From Enterobacter sp. kpr-6 (GTDB taxonomy: Bacteria; Pseudomonadota; Gammaproteobacteria; Enterobacterales; Enterobacteriaceae), in contig NZ_FOYH01000010.1 of assembly GCF_900116015.1 (NCBI RefSeq), positions 62,001 through 126,000 of the forward strand: a DNA stretch of 64,000 nucleotides. The letters are read 5' to 3'. A program made the translations under genes and the position numbers. Of the stretch, positions 7,694 to 17,054 are shown piece by piece. The notes beneath the pieces are model-generated. The model saw nothing but the letters and a program-made list of their open reading frames with translations, did not search any database and was not told where the DNA came from. The first letter of the stretch is position 1. Each line of letters starts with the position of its first letter.

Positions 7694-7921
7694 ATGCAGA
7701 ACGAATTACCAAAAATGTTTGTACCAGAAACTGACCAACTCATGGCGGTGATCGATATAGCCAAACGTGAGGAGCGCAAAGGACGCGCACTCGCAGTTTC
7801 AATCCGTCTTGAGGCGCTGGCAACACATATCACCAACAAAGGGTTAAACGGTATTGAAGCGGCTGAACTGCTGCGCCGTGAAGCAACCCGCTACGAAAAC
7901 GAATCACAGGAGCTGCACTAA
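7694..7921 (+). CDS. DUF2732 family phage protein
   Basis: 75-residue helical protein of the DUF2732 family, found before the TraR-like gene in P2/186-type phages. AGGAGAAAGAG stands upstream as ribosome site. Its stop shares one base with the start of the next gene (TAATG), indicating coupling. Function unknown. Confidence 0.8.
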   Translation: MQNELPKMFVPETDQLMAVIDIAKREERKGRALAVSIRLEALATHITNKGLNGIEAAELLRREATRYENESQELH

Positions 7922-8148
7922 TGGCTGACTCTATGGACCTCGTACAGCAGCGCGTTGAAGAACAGCTGCAGCGCCACATCCACAATGCCCGCAACAGAGC
8001 GCCGGGCGTTTCCCGTGTGCTTTGCATCGAATGCGATGCACCGATCCCTCCAGCGCGCCGCCGTGCCATTCCGGGGGTGCAGTGCTGCGTCACCTGTCAG
8101 GAAATCGCAGAGCTTAAAGGTAAACACTACAACGGAGGTGCTGTATGA
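7921..8148 (+). CDS. TraR/DksA-type C4 zinc-finger protein
   Basis: 75-residue protein with the C4 zinc finger of the TraR/DksA family (C35, C38, C56, C59: LCIECDA ... CVTCQE) and an N-terminal helix. TraR-like proteins bind the RNA polymerase secondary channel; a role in tuning host transcription is inferred by homology. It overlaps the methylase gene by ATGA (8145-8148). Confidence 0.88.
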   Translation: MADSMDLVQQRVEEQLQRHIHNARNRAPGVSRVLCIECDAPIPPARRRAIPGVQCCVTCQEIAELKGKHYNGGAV

Positions 8149-9002
8149 GCACCATCCTGAAATGGGCGGGCAATAAAACCGCCATCATGTCCGAACTGAA
8201 AAAGCACCTCACAGCTGGCCCGCGACTGGTTGAACCTTTTGCAGGTTCCTGTGCTGTGATGATGGCGACAGACTATCCTCATTATCTTGTCGCGGATATT
8301 AATGCTGACCTGATTAATATGTATCAGGTAATTAAAGATGAAGTAGAACACTTTATTGCTATCTCAAAGGCTCTCTTTGCCTGCAACAACTTTTCTGAAC
8401 AGTATTATGTTATTCGTGAAGAGTTTAATCATTTGCATTCCTTAGACTTAATCTGGAAGGCTGCTTATTTCCTTTTTCTAAATCGCCATTGTTACCGTGG
8501 GTTGTGCCGTTATAACCGTGCAGGGCATTTCAACGTACCTTACGGCAACTATAAAGCTCCCTATTTTCCAGAAGCAGAAATTCGCACTTTTGCGGAAAAG
8601 GCCCAGCGTGCAACGTTCATTTGTGCCAGCTATGACGAAACATTGGCGTTATTGGTGCCTGGGGATGTTATTTATTGCGATCCGCCTTATGACGGTACTT
8701 TCAGTGCCTATCACACTGCCGGTTTTACTGAAGACGATCAGTATCAGCTGGCCTCTATTCTTGAGCGCCGGGCATCAGAAGGCCATCCGGTCATTGTTTC
8801 GAACAGCGACACTTTTCTGACTCGTTCCCTGTATCGAAATTTCACCCATGACCGCATTAACGTAAAGCGCAGCATCGGCGTTGCCGCGGGCGAAGGAATA
8901 AGGGCTGACGAACTTATTGCTGTACTCAAGCCGGAAGTATGGGCTGGCTTTGATCCAGCCGGCGGGCCTGATTGCTCTGTCGTGCATGAGGTGCGCGCGT
9001 GA
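8145..9002 (+). CDS. D12-class DNA adenine methylase
   Basis: 285-residue Dam-like N6-adenine methyltransferase. The order is that of the alpha (D12) class: KWAGNK at 6-11, the AdoMet-binding VEPFAGS at 29-35 and the catalytic DPPY at 179-182. Dam and the T4/Fels-2 enzymes of this class modify GATC; that target here is an inference. No partner nuclease is adjacent, so it probably protects phage DNA or modulates promoters. Coupled by 4-base overlaps to the genes on both sides. Confidence 0.9.
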   Translation: MSTILKWAGNKTAIMSELKKHLTAGPRLVEPFAGSCAVMMATDYPHYLVADINADLINMYQVIKDEVEHFIAISKALFACNNFSEQYYVIREEFNHLHSLDLIWKAAYFLFLNRHCYRGLCRYNRAGHFNVPYGNYKAPYFPEAEIRTFAEKAQRATFICASYDETLALLVPGDVIYCDPPYDGTFSAYHTAGFTEDDQYQLASILERRASEGHPVIVSNSDTFLTRSLYRNFTHDRINVKRSIGVAAGEGIRADELIAVLKPEVWAGFDPAGGPDCSVVHEVRA

Positions 9003-11383
9003 GTCATCACGAAGTTGAAAAGCACGGCGGTGCAGAAGATTCCGCCGCTGCTTTTGCCTGGAATGTACCTAAAAAGGCGATTAACCCCTACATGGACCCG
9101 GCGGAAGTAGCGCCGGTTTCTACGCTTTCAAACCTGATTACTCTCTATGCTGCGGATAACGAGCAGGAGCAGCTGCGCCGCGAGGCCCTGAGTAATGAGG
9201 TCTGGGAACGCTATTTCTACAATGAATCCCGTGATCCTGTTCAGCGAGAAATGGAGCAGGATCAGCTGATAAGCCGCGCCAAAATGGCCCGCGAGCAGCA
9301 GCAATTCAACCCCGATCTGGTCATCATTGCAGACGTGAGCGCCCAGCCGGCGCATATCAGTAAGCCGCTGCTTGAACGGATTAAATATTTCGAGGGCCTG
9401 GGCAAGCCGAAGGCATATTCCCGCTATCTGTGTGAAACCATCAGGCCGTGCCTTGAACGCCTGGAGCGCGTGCGTACCAGCCAGATTTCTGCTTCATTCC
9501 GTTTCATGGCGAGCCATGACGGGCTGGAGGGCTTATTGGTTCTGCCCGAAATGAACCAGGAGCAGGTTAAGAGGTTATCTACCCTGGTGGCGGCGCACAT
9601 GAGCATGTGTCTGGATGCTGCCTGCGGTGAGCTGTTTACGGATGAAGACGTTACGCCGGAAGAGATCCGCCGGTCATGGGAAAGGGTGGCCGCTGAGGCC
9701 ATGCGCCTCGATGTTATCCCGCCTGCTTTCGAGCAACTGCGCCGTAAAAAGCACCGCCGTAACCCGGTCCCCTACGAGCTTATTCCGGGCTCGCTTGCCC
9801 GTATGCTTTGCGCGGACTGGTGGTATCGCAAGCTGTGGCAGATGCGCTGTGAATGGCGGGAAGAACAGCTGCGCGCTGTCTGCCTGGTTAACAAAAAGGC
9901 CTCCCCATATGTCAGCTATGAGGCCGTGATCCACAAACGCGAACAGCGCCGCAAATCCTTGGAGTTTTTCCGCTCGCATGAGCTGGTTAACGCTGAAGGT
10001 GACACGCTGGATATGGAAGAAGTGGTAAACGCCAGCAGCAGCAATCCGGCGCACCGGCGCAACGAAATGATGGCCTGCGTTAAGGGGCTGGAGCTGATCG
10101 CAGAAATGCGTGGTGAATGCGCCGTGTTCTATACCATCACCTGCCCGTCACGCTTTCACGCAACGCTTAACAATGGTAGGCCAAACCCGAAATGGACCAG
10201 TGCCACGGTCCGTCAGAGCAGTGATTACCTGGTGAATATGTTCGCCGCCTTCCGTAAGGCGATGCACAAAGCCGGGCTGCGCTGGTATGGCGTCCGCGTT
10301 GCTGAACCACACCATGACGGCACCGTGCACTGGCACCTGCTGTGCTTCATGCGCAAAAAAGACCGCAAATCCATCACCGCGCTGCTGCGTAAATTCGCCA
10401 TTCGTGAGGATCGGGAGGAGCTGGGCGCCAATACCGGGCCGCGTTTCAAGTCTGAGCTTATCAACCCGCGCAAGGGCACCCCGACCAGCTATATCGCCAA
10501 ATACATCAGTAAAAACATCGACGGGCGCGGGCTGGCGCAGGAAATCAGTAAAGAAACGGGCAGATCACTGCGCGATAACGCTGAGAACGTAAACGCCTGG
10601 GCTTCGCTGCACCGTGTCCAGCAATTCCGCTTCTTTGGTATCCCTGGCCGCCAGGCGTACCGCGAGCTGCGCCTTCTGGCCGGACAGGCTGCCAGGGTGC
10701 AGGGTGACCAGAAGGCAGGCGCGCCTGTACTGGAAAACCCGCGACTGGATGCTGTGCTGGCCGCAGCTGATGCTGGCTGTTTTGCCACCTACATCATGAA
10801 GCAGGGCGGCGTCCTGGTTCCCCGTAAACATCACCTTGTCAGGACTGCCTACGAGCTTAACGAGGAGCCGAGCGCCTACGGTGATCATGGTGTCCGTATC
10901 TATGGCATCTGGTCCCCGATCATTGAGGGCCGGATCTGCACTCATGCAGTGAAGTGGAAAATGGTTCGTAAAGCCGTTGACCTTCAGGAGGCGACAGCCG
11001 ACCAGGGCGCTAGCGCCCCTTGGACTCGTGGCAATAACTGTCCCTTTGTTGAAAAAACGTACCAGACAGGGGACGAACTACCGGGCAATGAAGAACCTGC
11101 AGCGCTGCCAGACTTCGAAAACATGAGCAAAATGGAACTGCGCGAGCTGACGGCAAGGCTGCGGCTGGTTAAACCGAAGCGCCGAAAAGGCTACAAACAG
11201 GAAATTACGGAGCACCAACGGCTACAGCTCGATGCGGAGTTGATGTCCAGAGGTTTTGACGCCAGCGAAACGGAAGTGGATCTGCTTCTGCGCGGCGGCA
11301 GCCTGCCATCTGGAGCCGGGCTGCGCCTGTTCTACCGGAACCAGCGCCTACAGGAGGATGACAAATGGCGTCAGTGGTACTGA
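8999..11383 (+). CDS. A: Rolling-circle replication endonuclease gpA
   Basis: 794-residue initiator of rolling-circle replication (Phage_GPA family; P2 A is 761 residues). It shows the HUH metal motif (H444-W-H446 in [11 protein letters not shown]) and the two active-site tyrosines Y498 and Y502 in [10 protein letters not shown]. Both tyrosines cleave and rejoin DNA in P2 A. GTG start at 8999 overlapping the methylase stop (GTGA). Last gene of the early operon. Confidence 0.95.
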   Translation: MSHHEVEKHGGAEDSAAAFAWNVPKKAINPYMDPAEVAPVSTLSNLITLYAADNEQEQLRREALSNEVWERYFYNESRDPVQREMEQDQLISRAKMAREQQQFNPDLVIIADVSAQPAHISKPLLERIKYFEGLGKPKAYSRYLCETIRPCLERLERVRTSQISASFRFMASHDGLEGLLVLPEMNQEQVKRLSTLVAAHMSMCLDAACGELFTDEDVTPEEIRRSWERVAAEAMRLDVIPPAFEQLRRKKHRRNPVPYELIPGSLARMLCADWWYRKLWQMRCEWREEQLRAVCLVNKKASPYVSYEAVIHKREQRRKSLEFFRSHELVNAEGDTLDMEEVVNASSSNPAHRRNEMMACVKGLELIAEMRGECAVFYTITCPSRFHATLNNGRPNPKWTSATVRQSSDYLVNMFAAFRKAMHKAGLRWYGVRVAEPHHDGTVHWHLLCFMRKKDRKSITALLRKFAIREDREELGANTGPRFKSELINPRKGTPTSYIAKYISKNIDGRGLAQEISKETGRSLRDNAENVNAWASLHRVQQFRFFGIPGRQAYRELRLLAGQAARVQGDQKAGAPVLENPRLDAVLAAADAGCFATYIMKQGGVLVPRKHHLVRTAYELNEEPSAYGDHGVRIYGIWSPIIEGRICTHAVKWKMVRKAVDLQEATADQGASAPWTRGNNCPFVEKTYQTGDELPGNEEPAALPDFENMSKMELRELTARLRLVKPKRRKGYKQEITEHQRLQLDAELMSRGFDASETEVDLLLRGGSLPSGAGLRLFYRNQRLQEDDKWRQWY

Positions 11384-11462
11384 AGGCTCAGAGAAAGGGC
11401 ATATCTATTAATCAAAGAGTTAGCTGAGTAAAAAACTATTTCAGCTTTAAAATCATATGATG

Positions 11463-11482
11463 TACTGTATATATAAACAGTA
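11463..11482 (+). promoter_or_regulatory. LexA (SOS) box
   Basis: CTGT-N8-ACAG with an AT-only centre (CTGTATATATAAACAG, flanked by TA and TA) is one base from the E. coli consensus. It ends 16 bases before the GTG of the next small gene, so LexA would cover its promoter. Confidence 0.85.
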
Positions 11483-11498
11483 ACATTGGGAGGGAGTT

Positions 11499-11684
11499 GT
11501 GAACGATTTGTTCATGGAGTCACTTGCACTGCAGCGGATAGAACTTATGGCCCGGCTGGTTGCCAGCTCAGATTGTAGCGATGACGACAAGGAGGTTGCT
11601 ATTTCGTGGCTATCGGAGCTGACAAGCGATCTGGTTACCAGGCTGAATGAATATGGAATAGGGCAGAATGAGAGTACGCATTAG
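11499..11684 (+). CDS. SOS-controlled small phage protein, unknown function
   Basis: 61-residue acidic helical protein starting at GTG 11499 with GGGAGGG as ribosome site. I do not recognise a family. A near-consensus LexA box directly upstream places it under SOS control. In phage 186 and Fels-2 the LexA-controlled gene is tum, whose product inactivates the CI-type repressor. This protein is much shorter than Tum, so equivalence is only an inference. It lies between gpA and cos, where 186-type phages keep accessory genes. Confidence 0.65.
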   Translation: MNDLFMESLALQRIELMARLVASSDCSDDDKEVAISWLSELTSDLVTRLNEYGIGQNESTH

Positions 11685-11988
11685 TGATTCCGCACCATGG
11701 GAAACTCCCTCCCATATGGCATCCTGCGGTTTGAGAACGCAGTGCATGTCTATGGTGCATGGATTCGCATGATCCAAAAAGGATCGCAACGGGGCGGGGC
11801 CGCCAGAACTGGCGCGCTTTCCGGCCTGTCATGCACATGCATGAAAACCGCTACACAAAGCGGGCAGGCGTGGCGGGGTTACGAGCGCGCGCTAAGTATG
11901 CTCGTTAAGGTTGATAGATTTCGCAGGCGATGGTGGGTATCATGCGTTACTTAAATGCCCAAGAGCAAGTTTGATTAATAGGCCATAT
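11685..11988. other. Non-coding region with probable cos site
   Basis: About 300 bases between the SOS gene and the methyltransferase. At 11867-11878 GGCGTGGCGGGG matches the first 12 bases of the phage 186 cohesive end as I recall it (P2: GGCGAGGCGGGG), followed by a GC-rich alternating stretch. Position between A and Q agrees with cos in P2-type maps. An 85-codon reading frame across this region looks spurious. Confidence 0.5.
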
Positions 11989-13191
11989 ATGAATAGTAAA
12001 TTGATTTCTTTGGATTTATTCGCTGGGGCAGGTGGCCTTACCTGTGGTTTAGATATGGCTGGTTTTCAGCCTGTTCTTGCTAATGAGTTAGTTCCTGCTC
12101 ATGCGGAGACCTATGCATTTAATCATCCACAGACTGAGGTTGTGGTTGATGATGTAAGAGCTATTGCTGAGAGCAATTTGATGAAGCAATTATCATTAAA
12201 ACCCGGTGAATTAGATTTATTGGCGGGTGGTCCGCCATGCCAAGGATTTTCAATCAACGCACCTATTAGATCTTTGGATGATGAACGAAATCATTTGTTT
12301 AAGGATTTTCTTAGGATAGCTGCGGCGCTAAAACCTAAGGCAATTTTAATTGAAAATGTCCCTGGTATTGTTTCATTGGGTAAGGGAACTGTTGTAGAGC
12401 AAATCTACAAAGAACTGGAATCATTAGGTTACAGCGTAGATCATCGTATTTTGTTTGCTGGTCATTATGGCGTCCCGCAAATGAGATTTAGAACCGTTTT
12501 CATCGCTATCTATGGTAAAAATAAAAAAATCAACTTTCCTGAGCCAAAATATAATGCGAAGGCAGTCGCTAATTTCGCTGGTGCTAAAGAGCTTTGCCTC
12601 CCAATTTCTCCATTGTTTTCAAATGAATTGAAACCTCATACTACTGTTTGGGATGCAATTTCAGATTTACCTATGATTATTGGTGGAAAGAATAATAATG
12701 GGCTCGGATATGCATCTGAACCTGCTAGCGACTATCAAAAAATTCTACGTGGCAAATCAGAACTAGCCATGAATCACGTTGCTGCTAATCTTGGAGCTAT
12801 TAATCTAGAACGTTTGAAACATATCCCGCAAGGTGGAAGTTGGAGAGATATCCCTTGTGAATTACTGCCTGCCGGTTTGAAGAGAGCGAGAAGAAGCGAC
12901 CATACTAAACGCTACGGGCGCTTACACCCCGATGGTTTGTGCTCAACTATACTCACGAAATGTGATCCTCATTGGGGTAGTTTTTTCCACCCAACTCAAG
13001 ATCGCGTAATTTCCGTTAGGGAAGCAGCTCGCATTCAGTCGTTCCCTGACCATTATATTTTCAAAGGTAATCTTACCCAACAATACGAGCAAGTTGGAAA
13101 CGCAGTGCCACCATTAATGGCCAAAGCGATTGGGGAAGAAATCATTAATATGATTGGATATGGACATGAGCAACAGAAGAGATTTGGTTGA
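11989..13191 (+). CDS. Type II DNA cytosine-5 methyltransferase
   Basis: 400-residue C5 methyltransferase, the modification half of a restriction pair. Motifs in order: I LDLFAGAGGLTCGLD, IV GGPPCQGFS with the catalytic Cys, VI ENVPG, VIII QMRFRT, X QVGNAVPP. The variable target-recognition region lies between VIII and IX, so the site is unknown. ATG 11989 starts just before motif I; longer frames have no support. It is clearly AT-richer than flanking phage genes and overlaps the nuclease gene by about 32 bases, showing recent joint acquisition. Confidence 0.93.
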   Translation: MNSKLISLDLFAGAGGLTCGLDMAGFQPVLANELVPAHAETYAFNHPQTEVVVDDVRAIAESNLMKQLSLKPGELDLLAGGPPCQGFSINAPIRSLDDERNHLFKDFLRIAAALKPKAILIENVPGIVSLGKGTVVEQIYKELESLGYSVDHRILFAGHYGVPQMRFRTVFIAIYGKNKKINFPEPKYNAKAVANFAGAKELCLPISPLFSNELKPHTTVWDAISDLPMIIGGKNNNGLGYASEPASDYQKILRGKSELAMNHVAANLGAINLERLKHIPQGGSWRDIPCELLPAGLKRARRSDHTKRYGRLHPDGLCSTILTKCDPHWGSFFHPTQDRVISVREAARIQSFPDHYIFKGNLTQQYEQVGNAVPPLMAKAIGEEIINMIGYGHEQQKRFG

Positions 13192-14071
13192 AATATTCGG
13201 ATATAGTCCAGTAGATCTTACTCCGGAAGTTAGATCTTTATGGGCTTTAGGGGCTTGCCCGTTTTTGAACAAAGAATGTGTAAAGATAAATCATGACCAG
13301 ACCATAATTTATGGTACATGTAGTGTAACATCCCCATATGGGGATGTTATTATTTGCCCAAATAGATTGTATGCGAATAATTATGAAACGCTACTAAAGG
13401 TCAGTCATGATGCATTTGGGACTGATATTCCTTTCTTAACGTATGGCCAATATATTGAACAAAGGGCTAATCATAAGGATTGTATAATTGCTCTTGGTAA
13501 AAATTCAGGTAAAGAAGTACAAGTAGGTAGAGCATTATCAATGGATTGGGTATTGGTGAGAATGACCGATGGACAAATAAATGAATATGTAGGGATAGAA
13601 ATACAAAGTATTGATATTACTGGTAATTATCGCGATGCGTGGCATGCTTATAAAAATCTCAAACCTACCGATGTGCGCAATGAATTGCCTACTTCTCAGC
13701 ACGGTTTGAACTGGGCTAATGTTCATAAGCGATTAATTCCACAGATAATTAGGAAAGGTGTGGTTTATTCTCGCTCAAATTATGTGAAAAAAGGGTTGTA
13801 TTTTATACTGCCAGATATTGTCTATAGGAAGTTTGAAGATGTTATCGGTAGCGATATTCCACTTTTAGATTATCAAAATAATAAAACAATTACAGTCTAC
13901 ACGTATGGACTTGGTTCGAATGTACCAAATGGCCAACAACGGTCGTTAGAACAAAATAGAAAGATAATATTTGACCTTGATGAGTTTTCTAAACGCTTTA
14001 CAACGGGTCCAAATTTGCCAAGTGGCGAGGATCTTGATGATGTAATAAAAAGAGCTTTAGGAGTTCTGTAA
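13160..14071 (+). CDS. NotI-like type II restriction endonuclease
   Basis: About 303 residues, similar to R.NotI/EagI-family enzymes. Near the N-terminus four cysteines (ACPF, ECVK, GTCSV, ICPNR) follow the spacing of the NotI iron-binding site. The catalytic PD-(D/E)xK-like residues appear as SMDWVLVRM and then YVGIEIQSID, where NotI has FDWTL and LEIQTMD (D, E and Q active-site residues). Start is either ATG 13160 or 13166; TTG 13154 is less likely. It overlaps the end of the methyltransferase gene. NotI cuts an 8-bp GC-rich site, but the target here cannot be predicted. Confidence 0.82.
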   Translation: MDMSNRRDLVEIFGYSPVDLTPEVRSLWALGACPFLNKECVKINHDQTIIYGTCSVTSPYGDVIICPNRLYANNYETLLKVSHDAFGTDIPFLTYGQYIEQRANHKDCIIALGKNSGKEVQVGRALSMDWVLVRMTDGQINEYVGIEIQSIDITGNYRDAWHAYKNLKPTDVRNELPTSQHGLNWANVHKRLIPQIIRKGVVYSRSNYVKKGLYFILPDIVYRKFEDVIGSDIPLLDYQNNKTITVYTYGLGSNVPNGQQRSLEQNRKIIFDLDEFSKRFTTGPNLPSGEDLDDVIKRALGVL

Positions 14072-14091
14072 ACGTTAATGTTTTTAATTTT

Positions 14092-14111
14092 AGGCCGAGT
14101 GAACTCGGCCT
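14092..14111. terminator. Hairpin between restriction gene and gpQ
   Basis: AGGCCGAG-TGAA-CTCGGCCT forms an 8-bp perfect stem in the 46-base gap between two convergent genes. No clean T tract follows on either strand, so termination is likely but not certain. Confidence 0.5.
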
Positions 14112-14117
14112 TGTCCA

Positions 14118-15146
14118 TTAATCAAAATTATAAGGGTGAAAATTTATCACATCCTCGCCTAACCATATATTGAGTTCTCCTAATCTCTTCTGAAGAGGCA
14201 TTAGCTCGTTTCTCACGAAAACCATGCTTGCCTTCTCGACATCTCCAAACCCACCAACATTGTTAGGCATGATCCCCATCATTTGAGGCGGAACGCGATG
14301 CGCTGCCATCATGTCATCGCGGCTTACGTTCTTGATGTTCAGAAACTCATCCTTTGCCGCCACCTCTGACAGTGGGATGATCTGAATTCCGTCCTTTTTA
14401 CCGTTAGGCGAGTACATAAACAGGTTGCGGAAGTTGCCCGGCCCTTTGGCGCTTTTCATGGCTTGGCGGATATTGTTCACGTCCTCCTGATTCTGCGCGG
14501 CGTCGGTCATATACATGATGAATCCTGCATGGCTGCCATTGATATAATACTTCCGACGGAAAAGCGTGGCTGACTCGTTAAGCAGGGCGGAAGGGATGGC
14601 GGACAAGTATTCCGGCAGGCCGTAAATTTCCTGGTTTAAATCCGGCTCCATCAGGTGAAAAATGCTGCCTTTAGTGAACTCATAAGGTTGCGTGGTCATG
14701 CCGTATTGCACAAACCAGTAAGTATCCAGATCCACGCCACGGCGAGTATATTTCGCCAGCGATGGCTCAAGAGACAGAATACCGCCGAGGCGGTTAGTAC
14801 GCTTTTCCAGATAGGCGTTACCGAATACCAGATAGTCCTGCACAAACCGGCTGAATGCCTGCTGGCTCAGCAACGGGTGAGGGATAAAAGTGCTGGTCAG
14901 AATGTTGCGCTTCACTGAAATCGGTGAGCTGTGATGCACGGCGGCGCGATAGGTGCGCGCCAACCCGTCAAAACTCACCGGCGGCTCATACCAGCGATCC
15001 ATCTGTACGCACTCTACATAATCCAGCAGTTCCCGGCGGTCCAGTACCGGGATCGGGTCGCCAAAGCTGAATGCTTCTGCAGATACGCCGCTGCTCTGCT
15101 GAACGCTCTGTTTAGCTGCAGCGCGGTTTTTATTCATTTTGCCCAT
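14118..15146 (-). CDS. Q: Portal protein gpQ
   Basis: 342-residue P2-family portal protein (P2 gpQ is about 344), forming the ring at the capsid vertex through which DNA is packaged. The family signature is seen throughout (FGDPIPVLDRRELLDYVEC, RVPPQMMGIMPNNVGGFGD). It reads leftward toward cos, as in P2. Its ATG shares one base with the stop of gpP. Confidence 0.95.
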   Translation of the reverse strand: MGKMNKNRAAAKQSVQQSSGVSAEAFSFGDPIPVLDRRELLDYVECVQMDRWYEPPVSFDGLARTYRAAVHHSSPISVKRNILTSTFIPHPLLSQQAFSRFVQDYLVFGNAYLEKRTNRLGGILSLEPSLAKYTRRGVDLDTYWFVQYGMTTQPYEFTKGSIFHLMEPDLNQEIYGLPEYLSAIPSALLNESATLFRRKYYINGSHAGFIMYMTDAAQNQEDVNNIRQAMKSAKGPGNFRNLFMYSPNGKKDGIQIIPLSEVAAKDEFLNIKNVSRDDMMAAHRVPPQMMGIMPNNVGGFGDVEKASMVFVRNELMPLQKRLGELNIWLGEDVINFHPYNFD

Positions 15147-16912
15147 TAAAAAATCTCCACAATATTGCTGGTATTGGCGGCTTCGCCCTGCAGCGGTTCG
15201 TTAAACAGTGCGTGCATCGTTGCCCAGGCCAGGTCTGCGTGGCTGGCTTCTTCGCTGCGGCTGGCTTCGTAGGTTGGGCGGTTCCCGCTGGCGGTGGTGG
15301 CGCGGCGGATAGCCATAAAGGACTGCGCAATGTCGGTGTGCCCGGCGTCAAACTCCAGGCGCCGGTGGCTGATAATGTCGTAGGCCTTGAGCACCAGGGC
15401 GTTTTTGACGTTGGGGTTATAGACAAACTCCCGGACCGCCGGGAAGAACGCCTTAACGTTCTCATAGACGCCGTGGCCGACGCCAGTCGAGTCGATGCCG
15501 ATATAGGTCACGTTATACTGCTGGGTCAGCTTTTTAATGGCGTCAGCCTGGGTGCGGAAGTCCATCCCCCGCCACTGGTGCCGCTCCAGAATGCGGAATT
15601 TGCCGCCCGGCACCGTGGGTGGTGCTACCACCACGCACCCGGCGCTGTCGCCGTTCTGCGTACCCTTCGCCGGGTCATAGCCGATCCAGACTTCGCGCCA
15701 GCCAAACGGGCGCAGCGCCAGCGCCTGAAAGTCAGACCAGACTTCCCAGCTGTCCACCATGCACGCCTGCAGCTCGCTCAGCGGGAACACTGACGCCAGA
15801 TCGTCAATGAATTCGCACATCAGCAGGTTCTGGTATTCGTCAGGGCTGTACTCCATCCGCAGCTGGTCCAGGTCGAACAGGTTACAGCCGCCGCGCACCG
15901 CATCCTCCACGGTGACGATCTGGCGGTACTGACCGTCCGGGCAAAGCAGGCCCGGGGCCAGATTGCCGTGGGTCAGGTCAATATCCACCTTGTCCGATTT
16001 GGCGCGGCCCCGGTTGAACAGCGCGCCGGACCAGAACGGATAGGCGCTGTGGGTCAGGCTGGACGGCGTGGAGAAGTAGGTCTGCCGCCATTTCTTGTGA
16101 ATGGCCATGCCGGAGGCCACCTTGCGCAGCTCCTGGAATTTCGGTATCCAGAAATATTCATCCAGGTACAGGTTGCCGTGGTAGCTCTGCGCCGTGCGGG
16201 CGTTGGTGCCGAGGAAGTACAGGCACGCGCCGTTGCTGAGCGTCATCGGGTCGCCCTTCAGCTCCACATCCACCTCTTTTGCAAAGTCGATGATGTACTG
16301 CTTGAAGACGTGCGCCTGTGCCTTGCTGGCAGAAAGAAAAATCTGGTTGCGGCCGGTGGTGATGGCGTCAATCAGTGCCTCCCTGGCAAAAAAGAAGGTC
16401 GCCCCGATCTGGCGCGATTTAAGCAGGTTGCGGATACGGTGGCGGTTGCCTGCCTCGTACCAGTGGCGCTGGTAGGCGAACATTGAGCCGTGGAAAACTT
16501 CCTGCAGCTTCTCGATCTGTTCGTCGGTGAAAACGTTCTTTTCGGGCTGGCGGCGCGGGCCTTTGTTGCGGTTGGCAACCTTCGGATTTAAATCAGCCTC
16601 ATTGCCGCCATCGTTAAATTTACCGATCCGCGCGTGGCGCTCTGACTGGCGCGCCAGCAGGTCAATTTCCTTGAAGTCTTTCCCTTCTTTCTGCTCCTTC
16701 ATAATGAGCTGGCAGTAGCGCGCGGCGGTGGTGAGCTGCATCTGATCCAGCGGCCCATACTCTCCCCACTTATCGCGCTTCTTCCAGCTGTGAACGGTTG
16801 CAACTTTCTCGCCCAGCATTTCAGCAATGCGGGCTACGCGGTATCCCTGAAAGTACAGCAGCATGGCCTGCCGACGGGGATCGAGGTCTGCGGGGGTCAT
16901 TGTCGTGTTCAT
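15146..16912 (-). CDS. P: Terminase large subunit gpP
   Basis: 588 residues (P2 gpP 590), the ATPase of the packaging motor. It has an N-terminal helix-turn-helix (about 18-45, MLLYFQGYRVARIAEMLGEK), an ATPase core (LKSRQIGATFFFAREAL, then LYLDEYFWIP as a Walker B-like segment) and a C-terminal nuclease-like domain (IGYDPAKGTQNGDSAG). The start is placed at ATG 16912 because relatives start there; the frame stays open 64 codons further upstream across the late promoter region. Confidence 0.93.
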   Translation of the reverse strand: MNTTMTPADLDPRRQAMLLYFQGYRVARIAEMLGEKVATVHSWKKRDKWGEYGPLDQMQLTTAARYCQLIMKEQKEGKDFKEIDLLARQSERHARIGKFNDGGNEADLNPKVANRNKGPRRQPEKNVFTDEQIEKLQEVFHGSMFAYQRHWYEAGNRHRIRNLLKSRQIGATFFFAREALIDAITTGRNQIFLSASKAQAHVFKQYIIDFAKEVDVELKGDPMTLSNGACLYFLGTNARTAQSYHGNLYLDEYFWIPKFQELRKVASGMAIHKKWRQTYFSTPSSLTHSAYPFWSGALFNRGRAKSDKVDIDLTHGNLAPGLLCPDGQYRQIVTVEDAVRGGCNLFDLDQLRMEYSPDEYQNLLMCEFIDDLASVFPLSELQACMVDSWEVWSDFQALALRPFGWREVWIGYDPAKGTQNGDSAGCVVVAPPTVPGGKFRILERHQWRGMDFRTQADAIKKLTQQYNVTYIGIDSTGVGHGVYENVKAFFPAVREFVYNPNVKNALVLKAYDIISHRRLEFDAGHTDIAQSFMAIRRATTASGNRPTYEASRSEEASHADLAWATMHALFNEPLQGEAANTSNIVEIF

Positions 16913-16957
16913 GGCCCAAACATACGGCCTTGCCCGGCGGCTTTCCCCGGCTGCGGT

Positions 16958-16977
16958 TTGTGTGGCGGACCGTACAA
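16958..16977. promoter_or_regulatory. Late promoter activator (Ogr) site between P and O
   Basis: TTGT-N12-ACAA (16958-16977) matches the P2/186 late-promoter consensus bound by Ogr/Delta about 55 bases upstream of the start. It lies in the divergent gap between gpP and gpO, exactly where P2 has its late promoters. The site is symmetrical and could serve both directions. Confidence 0.75.
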
Positions 16978-17054
16978 GTGCCGCGCGTTGTTTCACTCCC
17001 CCCATCACCGCAAACATAAGGCTCCAGTAAGTAATTTCTAACGGAGCATGGCTC

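Noticed and set aside
11697..11954. 85-codon frame across the cos region
   Set aside because: No recognisable domain or ribosome site; it covers the probable cos sequence and ends in the methyltransferase leader.
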